Under the pieces are notes generated by a model, which was not told the origin of the DNA, did no database searches, and worked only from the letters and a program-made list of their open reading frames with translations. From JANMAT01 sp031359995 (GTDB lineage Bacteria > Actinomycetota > Acidimicrobiia > Acidimicrobiales > Ilumatobacteraceae), in assembly GCA_031359995.1 (NCBI GenBank), contig JANMAT010000088.1, positions 1 through 43,133 of the forward strand: 43,133 bases of DNA. Reading direction: 5' to 3'. Positions 30,132 to 36,328 of this stretch are shown one piece after another; the stretch's first letter is position 1; every line of letters begins with the position of its first letter. Both the position numbers and the translations under genes were made by a program.

Positions 30132-30902
30132 ATGTCCCACAGCGTGAAGCCGGTCTTCAGCGGCGTCGCCGTCGCACTCGTCACCTTCTTCGACGAGCAC
30201 GGTCACGTCGACAACGAAGCCACCGCCCGCCATGCGGCTCACCTCGCCGGTCGCGGCGTCCGAGCCCTCGTGGTGGCCGGTACCACCGGCGAAGCGTCGC
30301 ACCTGTCGATGAAGGAGCGATTGCAGCTGTTCGACGCCGTGCGGGCCGCGGTGCCCGACGAGTTCCCTGTCCTCATCGGCACGGGCAACCTCTCCGCCGG
30401 CGTGAGCGTGCCCCGCATGACGTCGATGGCCGCCGACCACAAGGCCTCGGCCGCCCTCGTGCTGTCGCCGTCGCGCGGTGACGTGCGCGAGTTCTACGGC
30501 GAGGTCGTGCAAGCCGCCGGCCACATGCCCGTGCTCGCCTACCACAACCCCGGCGTGGTCGAACCGGGCGTGGCCATGGACGAGCTCAAGGCGCTCAAGG
30601 TCGCCGGCATCAAGGACTCCACCGGCGACGCCGAGCGCATGCTCGACATGTGCTCCTGGTACAGGGGTTGGATCTACACAGGCACCGCCACGATGGCGTA
30701 CTTCTCCGGCCAGATCGGCTGCACCGGCGCCATCCTCGCGGCCGCCAACCTGGAACCCGAGCTGTGCTCTGACGCCTGGGCCGGCAGCGTGCAGGCCCAG
30801 AAAGACCTGATCCACGTGCACAAGATCGTCGCCCACGAAGGCGTCAAGGGCATCAAGCAGGAGCTGGCCCGCAAGTTCCAGACGTCGACCGCCTGCCGGT
30901 AG
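30132..30902 (+). CDS. DapA-family (class I pyruvate-dependent) aldolase/lyase paralogue
   Basis: 256 residues from ATG 30132, about 40 shorter than DHDPS. The family fold is clear: VVAGTTGEASHLSM (Thr51-Thr52), VLAYHNPG (Tyr137) and AGIKDSTGD with Schiff-base Lys161. The PYY tyrosine and the substrate-carboxylate Arg (found as PVRTG in the true DapA at 21111) are replaced by LSPSRGD and NPGVVEP. It should still form a Schiff base with pyruvate or a related keto acid but is unlikely to make dihydrodipicolinate. It converges with dapB, so a bystander role near lysine genes cannot be excluded. Substrate unknown. Confidence 0.85.
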   Translation: MSHSVKPVFSGVAVALVTFFDEHGHVDNEATARHAAHLAGRGVRALVVAGTTGEASHLSMKERLQLFDAVRAAVPDEFPVLIGTGNLSAGVSVPRMTSMAADHKASAALVLSPSRGDVREFYGEVVQAAGHMPVLAYHNPGVVEPGVAMDELKALKVAGIKDSTGDAERMLDMCSWYRGWIYTGTATMAYFSGQIGCTGAILAAANLEPELCSDAWAGSVQAQKDLIHVHKIVAHEGVKGIKQELARKFQTSTACR

Positions 30903-30939
30903 AGGTTCTTCAGGACCCTGCTCGACGGTTCGCTCCGCA

Positions 30940-30978
30940 CGGGGACGATCGCCGGCCGCCCGGCCGGGGTCGTCCCCG
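30940..30978. terminator. Strong bidirectional terminator
   Basis: CGGGGACGA (30940-30948) pairs with TCGTCCCCG (30970-30978), and inside it CCGGCCG (30952-30958) pairs with CGGCCGG (30961-30967). The two-tier stem lies midway between the converging DapA-family gene and dapB. Confidence 0.78.
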
Positions 30979-30992
30979 AGCCGCGTGTGCGT

Positions 30993-31772
30993 TCAGAGAT
31001 CGAGGAACGCCTCGAGGCCGAGCGTGACGCCCGGATGCCCGGCGATGCACTTGGCCGCCAGCACCACGCCGGGCATGTAGCAGTCACGGTCGAAGGTGTC
31101 GTGGCGGATGGCCAACGTCTGCCCCGACGTGCCCAGCAGCACCTCCTGGTGGGCGAACATGCCGTGCATGCGCACCGCGTGCACGCGGATGCCGGCCGGG
31201 CCGAGCCCGCCGCGCGCCCCCGGGTACACCTCGTGCGTGGTCGGGTCGGGCCGCCAGTCCGTCGACGCCGCCGCCATGCGCTCGGCCGTGCGCACCGCGG
31301 TGCCGCTGGGCGCGTCGATCTTGCTGTTGTGGTGGAACTCCAGGATCTCGGCCGTCTGGAAGTAGGGCGCCGCCATCTCGGCGAAGCGCATCATGAGCAC
31401 CGCGCCGATGGCGAAGTTCGGGGCGATCAGGCAGTTCGACCGGGTGAACGCCTGACCGAGGTCCCGCAGGTCGTCGGCGCTGAACCCGGTGGTGCCCACC
31501 ACGGCGTGCACGCCGCGCCCCGCGCACCACTGGGTGTTCGCTCGGGCGGCGTCGAGCACCGTGAAGTCGATCGCCACCTGCACCCCGGCGTCGGCCATGG
31601 CCTGGGGCGTGGCCGCCACCTCGACCCCGAGGATGCTGCGGCCGGCGGCGAACGGGTCGACGGCGGCGACGAGGTCGAGCTGCCCGTCGGCGCCGACGGC
31701 GGCGCACACGGTCTCGCCCATCTTGCCGCCCGCCCCGAACACCCCGACCCTGATCGTGTCACCGTCGCTCAT
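30993..31772 (-). CDS. dapB: 4-Hydroxy-tetrahydrodipicolinate reductase
   Basis: 259 residues from ATG 31772. The nucleotide-binding start is IRVGVFGAGGKMGETVC and the catalytic motif EILEFHHNSKIDAPSGTA contains the His-His pair and Lys of DapB. GTTGFSADDL and the C-terminal GVVLAAKCI are also typical. It reduces the DapA product with NAD(P)H in diaminopimelate synthesis, which feeds peptidoglycan and lysine. In many actinobacteria dapB lies near pnp and the M16 protease gene; here about 3.3 kb of plus-strand genes separates them. Confidence 0.95.
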   Translation of the reverse strand: MSDGDTIRVGVFGAGGKMGETVCAAVGADGQLDLVAAVDPFAAGRSILGVEVAATPQAMADAGVQVAIDFTVLDAARANTQWCAGRGVHAVVGTTGFSADDLRDLGQAFTRSNCLIAPNFAIGAVLMMRFAEMAAPYFQTAEILEFHHNSKIDAPSGTAVRTAERMAAASTDWRPDPTTHEVYPGARGGLGPAGIRVHAVRMHGMFAHQEVLLGTSGQTLAIRHDTFDRDCYMPGVVLAAKCIAGHPGVTLGLEAFLDL

Positions 31773-31842
31773 GGGCGCCGACCGTAGTGGGCCGGCGCGG
31801 CACCGACCGTGCCCGATGGTGGGGCCGCGCCAGACTGGTCGG

Positions 31843-32634
31843 ATGCGCTTCGCGGTCAGCTGCCCCAACGTCGGTGACCCCGCCCGTCTCGTCTCGCTGG
31901 CGGTCACCGCTGAGGCGGCCGGCTGGGACGGCTTCCTCCTGTGGGACCACCTCCACCTCGTGCGGGGTGCCGCCCTCGAGCTCCACGACCCGTGGGTGCT
32001 GCTGGGCGCCGTCGCCCATGCCACGTCCACCATCCGCCTCGGTGCGCTGGTGACCCCGCTCGCCCGGCGCCGGCCGTGGAAGCTGGCCAAGGAGATCACC
32101 ACGCTCGACCACCTGTCGGCCGGTCGGGTCGTGGTGGGCGTGGGCCTGGGCTGGCCGGCCGACGACGACTTCGCCGCCTTCGGCGACCCCGCCGACGACC
32201 GCCAGCGCGCCGCCGTGTACGACGAGGCCCTCGAGGTGCTCGACGCTCTGCTGCGCGACGGGCACGTGCGCCACGACGGCGACGCGTTCCACGTGGACGC
32301 CGACTTCCACCCGGCGCCGGTGCAGCGACCGCGACCGCCGATCTGGGTGGCGGCCATGAGCGGGCGCAAGCCGCTCGCCCGCGCTGCCCACTACGACGGA
32401 CTCGCGCCCGTCAGCCCGATCGGTGGGCCCATGAGCCCGACCGACGTGGCCGCGGTGATCGCCGCCCTGCCACCCCACGCCGAGCCCTACGACGTGGTCG
32501 TGCCGTGGGACGACGCCTTCCCGGTCGACGCCTACGCCGCCGTCGGCACCACCTGGCTCACCGAGTCCCGCTGGCCGGCGGGTGACTGGCTCGACGACCT
32601 GTCGGCGCGCGTGGCGCGAGGCCCGACGCGATGA
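31843..32634 (+). CDS. Luciferase-like (LLM) oxidoreductase, probably F420- or FMN-dependent
   Basis: 263 residues from ATG 31843 (MRFAVSCPNVGDPARLVSLA). Bacterial-luciferase fold: AEAAGWDGFLLWDHLHL, IRLGALVTPLARRRPWKLAK, LDHLSAGRVVVGVGLGWP and RPPIWVAAMSGRKPLARA mark successive strands and the flavin-binding site. Acidimicrobiia use F420 widely, so F420 is likely, but the cofactor cannot be fixed by eye. Its stop overlaps the next gene as ATGA. It is divergent from dapB with 70 nt between. Confidence 0.88.
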   Translation: MRFAVSCPNVGDPARLVSLAVTAEAAGWDGFLLWDHLHLVRGAALELHDPWVLLGAVAHATSTIRLGALVTPLARRRPWKLAKEITTLDHLSAGRVVVGVGLGWPADDDFAAFGDPADDRQRAAVYDEALEVLDALLRDGHVRHDGDAFHVDADFHPAPVQRPRPPIWVAAMSGRKPLARAAHYDGLAPVSPIGGPMSPTDVAAVIAALPPHAEPYDVVVPWDDAFPVDAYAAVGTTWLTESRWPAGDWLDDLSARVARGPTR

Positions 32635-33686
32635 CGAGGCGCCTGGCCGCGGTCGCGCTGGCGGGCGTGCTCGCCGCCTGCGCGTCGAGCGGCGACGCCC
32701 GGCCGCCGAGCACCACGGCGACCGCGGGCACCGCGACCGCGACGAGCGCGACCACCTCCACCGGCGCGACCGCGTCGACCTCGACCTCGACCTCGACCTC
32801 GTCAGGCACCACCGTCGCACCCGTGACGAGCGCATCGACGGCGACGGCGACGAGCACGCCGCCCGCGACCACGGCCACCACCATCACCCCGACCCTGCTC
32901 GTCGGGCTGGCCACCGACCCGCTGGGGCTGGCCGCCCAACTGACCGCCGCCCTGCGCACCATCCACGATCGCGCACCCGGCGCCGACGCGGTGGTGGCCG
33001 CCGGGCGCCAGCAACAGCTCGTGATGCGCCGGCTCGCCGTGCATCCCGAGTGGCAGGCGGTCACGCTCGCCGCCGTGGGCGACGACGTCCGCTCGTTCGC
33101 GGCCAACGACGTGACCGCGGCGAACGCCCCCGGCGACGCCACGTTGGCCAAGCCCGTACCACCGCTCGACGCCCTGCCGGCGTGGACCGTCCGCGCGCCA
33201 CGCCCAGCCGAGGAGCTGCTCGGCTACTACAAGGAGGCCGAGGCCCGCACGGGCATCGGCTGGTTCTACCTCGCCGCGATCAACTTCGTGGAGACCCGCA
33301 TGGGCCGCGTGTCGGGGCGGTCGACCGCGGGCGCCGTCGGCCCGATGCAGTTCCTGCCGTCCACGTGGGCGGTGTGCTGCACCGGCGATCCCACCGACGA
33401 CCGCGACGCCGTCCTCGGTGCCGCCACCTACCTGCAGCGGCGCGGCGCGCCGGGCGACATGGCCCGGGCCATCCTCGGCTACAACCCGAACAACGCCTAC
33501 CTCACCATGATCCAGCGTTACGCCGAGAACATGGCCACCGACGAGCGCACCTTTCTCGGCTACCACGCCTGGCAGGTGTTCGTGAGCACCGTGGCCGGCC
33601 CCGTGCGCGTTCCGGTGGGCTTCCGCACCGACACCCCGATCCCGGCCGCGCAGTACGTGGCCGACCATCCCGACGACCGCGCATGA
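32631..33686 (+). CDS. Lytic transglycosylase-like lipoprotein
   Basis: 351 residues. MTRRLAAVALAGVLAAC ends in a lipobox (Cys17), then a Thr/Ser-rich spacer of about 70 residues that can span the wall. The catalytic SLT-like domain (about 195-315) has Glu in AAINFVETRMGRVSGRS, then AVGPMQFLPSTW, LGAATYLQRRGAP and AILGYNPNNAYLTMI. It should cleave peptidoglycan glycan strands with anhydro-ring formation. ATGA overlaps at both ends link it to the luciferase-fold gene before and the truncated one after; this pairing is odd, since neither is a cell-wall gene. Confidence 0.88.
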   Translation: MTRRLAAVALAGVLAACASSGDARPPSTTATAGTATATSATTSTGATASTSTSTSTSSGTTVAPVTSASTATATSTPPATTATTITPTLLVGLATDPLGLAAQLTAALRTIHDRAPGADAVVAAGRQQQLVMRRLAVHPEWQAVTLAAVGDDVRSFAANDVTAANAPGDATLAKPVPPLDALPAWTVRAPRPAEELLGYYKEAEARTGIGWFYLAAINFVETRMGRVSGRSTAGAVGPMQFLPSTWAVCCTGDPTDDRDAVLGAATYLQRRGAPGDMARAILGYNPNNAYLTMIQRYAENMATDERTFLGYHAWQVFVSTVAGPVRVPVGFRTDTPIPAAQYVADHPDDRA

Positions 33687-33937
33687 CCGTGACCGTGCAC
33701 ACCGTGCTGCTGCCCACCGAGGCACCTCGACGCGACGACCGCTGGCGCCACGCCGAGGCGCTCGGCTTCGCCACCGCGTTCGTGTACGACCACCTCACCT
33801 GGCGGGAGCTGCAGGACGGCCCCTGGCACGCCACCGTGCCCGTGCTGGCCGCCGCGGCCATGACGACCGACATGATCCGGTTGGGCACGCTGGTGGCCGC
33901 CTTCGAGGCGACGGCGTCCCCCCTGCTCGATCCCTGA
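33683..33937 (+). pseudogene. Truncated luciferase-like oxidoreductase (N-terminal 84 residues)
   Basis: MTVTVHTVLLPTEAPRRDDR, then AEALGFATAFVYDHLTWREL and MTTDMIRLGTLVAAFEA are the first beta-alpha units of an F420-type luciferase-fold protein, normally about 280-340 residues. The frame then runs into ATASPLLDP and a stop. No continuation is visible in any frame before the 44-bp palindrome that begins 28 nt later, nor beyond the nuclease gene. The start overlaps the transglycosylase stop (ATGA), so it was once part of that operon. The 3' part was probably lost when the palindrome-flanked nuclease unit arrived. Confidence 0.7.
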
Positions 33938-33965
33938 CCGCCCCCTGACCGCAGCGCCGACCGAT

Positions 33966-34009
33966 TCTGGGACCGTTGAGCGTCACCGGTGACGCTCTGC
34001 CGACCCAGA
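33966..34009. repeat. 44-bp palindromic repeat, left copy
   Basis: Matches the right copy at 34971-35014 in 40 of 44 positions. The central 20 bp GAGCGTCACCGGTGACGCTC are a perfect palindrome, and the outer arms TCTGGG/CCCAGA also pair. The four differences lie at bases 7, 9, 11 and 12 of the left arm. It starts 28 nt after the truncated luciferase gene and ends 46 nt before the nuclease GTG. Confidence 0.9.
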
Positions 34010-34055
34010 GGCGGTCGGGCTTCCACGGGGACGCCCACCGCGCACACGTGGGAGT

Positions 34056-34997
34056 GTGCTCCTCACCCCCGACATCGTCGCATGGGCCCGCCGGCACCAC
34101 GGCCTGATCACGCTCGACGCGTGGCGGCAGGCCGGCCGCTCGAGCCGCTCCTATCACCGTGCCGTCGACGCTCAGTTCCTGCAGCCTCTGCTGCCCGGTG
34201 TCGCCGCACTTGCCGGTCGCGAGATCGGCGCGGTCGAACGGATCGCCGCCGGCGTGCTCGCCTTCGCGCCCGTGCTCGTTTCCCACCGCAGCGGCGCCCA
34301 CCTCTGGGATGGACCCGTCGAGGGCGACCGCCCCGTCGATCTGATCACGACCGACCGCCGACGGCACACCGACCAGCCCGGTTATGTGCTGCACCGACCC
34401 CGCGACCTCGAACGGCTGCGACCCACCACCCGGCACGGGCTGCCGACCACGTCACCGCTGCGCACACTGCTCGACCTCGGCGCCGTCGTCCCCCCGAGGC
34501 GAGTGCTCGACGTGCTGGAACACCTGATCGTAGGCGGCCGTGTCACACCTCTGCAGGTCGAACGGGCGCTCGACCTTCATCGCCGCAGCGGACGCGACGG
34601 AGTGGCCGCGCTGGCGTGGGCCCTCGCCCAGGTGCAGGAGGGCGTCGCCACTCCCGACAGCCGGCTCGAGCTCGTATGTGCCCGAGTGTTCCGACGGGCG
34701 GCCCTCGACGGCTGGGTGTTCCAGCCCACCATCGAGGGCTACCGGGTCGACTTCGCCTTCGCGGCCGAGCGGCTGATCGTAGAGGTGGACGGCTGGCGCG
34801 TGCACGCGGCCGAGATCGCCCGTTGGGAACGCGGCCTGGAGCGCGACCTCCTGCTGGCCGCACAGGGGTGGGTGGTGGTGCACCTGTCGTGGGCGATGCT
34901 CACGAAGCAGCCGGACAAGGCCGTGACCCGCTTGGCCGCCGCGCTCGCCCGTCGCTCCGCCCCGGGCAGCTCTGGGTCGGCAGAGCGTCACCGGTGA
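34056..34997 (+). CDS. DUF559/VSR-like endonuclease with AbiEi-like N-terminus
   Basis: 313 residues from a GTG at 34056; no other in-frame start exists back to the palindrome. The N-terminal 180 residues (HHGLITLDAWRQAGRS, VLVSHRSGAHLWDG, TSPLRTLLDLGAVVPPRRVL) resemble the winged-helix region of AbiEi-type antitoxin proteins. The C-terminal 110 residues match DUF559, a PD-(D/E)xK fold related to very-short-patch repair nucleases: Glu205 in RLELV, Asp232 in YRVDFAF, Glu243/Asp245 in IVEVDGW and Arg263-Asp264 in ERDLLLAAQGW. The catalytic set looks complete. The last nine codons and the stop lie inside the right palindrome. Function unknown; a homing-type or mobile nuclease is my inference. 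Confidence 0.82.
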   Translation: MLLTPDIVAWARRHHGLITLDAWRQAGRSSRSYHRAVDAQFLQPLLPGVAALAGREIGAVERIAAGVLAFAPVLVSHRSGAHLWDGPVEGDRPVDLITTDRRRHTDQPGYVLHRPRDLERLRPTTRHGLPTTSPLRTLLDLGAVVPPRRVLDVLEHLIVGGRVTPLQVERALDLHRRSGRDGVAALAWALAQVQEGVATPDSRLELVCARVFRRAALDGWVFQPTIEGYRVDFAFAAERLIVEVDGWRVHAAEIARWERGLERDLLLAAQGWVVVHLSWAMLTKQPDKAVTRLAAALARRSAPGSSGSAERHR

Positions 34998-35014
34998 CGC
35001 TCTGCCGACCCAGA
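34971..35014. repeat. 44-bp perfect palindrome, right copy
   Basis: Bases 34971-34992 are the exact reverse complement of 34993-35014, with no spacer. The stop codon of the nuclease gene (34995-34997) falls in the right arm. It lies between the converging nuclease and M16 genes, so it could also act as a terminator. The near-identical left copy argues that it is more than that. Confidence 0.95.
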
Positions 35015-35059
35015 ACCACAGAGCACCGGCCGAGGTGCCCGCGCCCGCCGATCGCCCGT

Positions 35060-36310
35060 TCAGCGGCGGGCTTGTAGGGACTTCTTCGTGACGGGACCCA
35101 CGGCCGTGAGCGTGCGGGGGCCCGACAGGACGCGGGCGGCGACGCGGATGATGTCGTCACGGGTCACGGCGCGGTAGCGCTCGATCTGCTCGTCGACCGG
35201 GCGCACGTAGCCCCGCGCCATCACGTGGCCGGCGATGCGGCTCATGCGCGACCCGGTGTCCTCCAACCCGAGCACGAACGACCCCGTCAGGTACCCGACG
35301 GCGATGTTCAGCTCGTCGGCCGACAGGCCGTGCTCGATCATGCGGGACAGCTCGCCGTCGATCACGTCGAGCACCTCCTGCACGTGCGACGCGCTGGTGC
35401 CGGCGTACACCGACAGCGTGCCGGCATCGGAGTACGACGACGGCGCCGAGAACACGTTGTAGGCCAGGCCGCGCCGCTCGCGCACCTCTTCGAAGAGACG
35501 GCTCGACATGCCGCCACCCAGGGTGTGGTTCAGCACATCGAGCGACTCGCGGTCGGGGTCGTCGCGGTCGGGACCGCGGAACCCGAGCACCAGGTGAGCC
35601 TGCTCGTTACGGCGGCGCAGCACCGCCAGCGGCCGCACCGCGTCGTCCGGAGGCTTGCGCTCGGGGCGCTGCCCGGCATCGCCCTCGAAGGGGAACGAGC
35701 GCTCCACCGCGGCGACCATCTCGTCGTGCCCGTTCGGGCCGGCCACCGCCACGACCATGGTCGCCGGCCGGTACCAGCGCCCGAAGAACGACCGCACGTC
35801 GTCGGGCGTGACCCGCCCGACCGTGTCGGGGCAGCCGGCGGTCTCGCGCCCCAACGGGTGGTCGGGGAAGAGCGACTCGAACGTGAGCACGTGGGCCCGG
35901 TCGTCGGGCGCGTCCTCGTCGGCGGCGAGCTCCTCGAGGATGACGTGGCGCTCGCTCTCCACGTCGGCGTCCTTGAGCGACGGCCGGGTGAGCACGTCGC
36001 CGAGGATCTCGAGCCCGACCCCCACGTGGGGTGCGGGCAGGCGCACGTAGTACGCCGTGGCTTCCTTCGTCGTGAAGGCGTTCATCTCGCCGCCGACCAG
36101 GTCGACGGCTTCGGCGATGCCGCGGGCCGAGCGCGTCGCCGTGCCCTTGAACAGCAGGTGCTCGAGGAAGTGGGACACGCCCGACAGTTCGGCCGGTTCG
36201 TCGCGCGAACCGACGGCGACCCAGGCGCCGGCGGAAACGGCGAGAGCCCCCGGGATGGTCTCGGTGACCACCCGGAGGCCCGTTGCCAGAGTCGTGAGCT
36301 CGATGCTCAC
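35060..36310 (-). CDS. M16-family zinc peptidase (PqqL/MPP-like)
   Basis: 416 residues. The inverted zinc motif HxxEH is VSHFLEHLLFKG with the downstream Glu in GGEMNAFTTKEATAYY; YVRLPAPHVGVGLEILGDVL and ERRGLAYNVFSAPSSYSDAG are conserved M16 segments. The two-lobed length is that of single-subunit bacterial M16B proteases, which degrade small peptides. It follows pnp by 18 nt, the common actinobacterial order rpsO-pnp-M16, and is likely cotranscribed with pnp. The right palindrome lies 45 bp past its stop. Confidence 0.93.
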   Translation of the reverse strand: MSIELTTLATGLRVVTETIPGALAVSAGAWVAVGSRDEPAELSGVSHFLEHLLFKGTATRSARGIAEAVDLVGGEMNAFTTKEATAYYVRLPAPHVGVGLEILGDVLTRPSLKDADVESERHVILEELAADEDAPDDRAHVLTFESLFPDHPLGRETAGCPDTVGRVTPDDVRSFFGRWYRPATMVVAVAGPNGHDEMVAAVERSFPFEGDAGQRPERKPPDDAVRPLAVLRRRNEQAHLVLGFRGPDRDDPDRESLDVLNHTLGGGMSSRLFEEVRERRGLAYNVFSAPSSYSDAGTLSVYAGTSASHVQEVLDVIDGELSRMIEHGLSADELNIAVGYLTGSFVLGLEDTGSRMSRIAGHVMARGYVRPVDEQIERYRAVTRDDIIRVAARVLSGPRTLTAVGPVTKKSLQARR

Positions 36311-36328
36311 GTCAGGGGTTGCTCGTCA

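Noticed and set aside
34971..35014. Treating the right palindrome solely as a rho-independent terminator
   Set aside because: Its position fits, but a second copy matching 40 of 44 bases upstream of the same gene is not explained by terminator function alone. Kept as an alternative in the finding.
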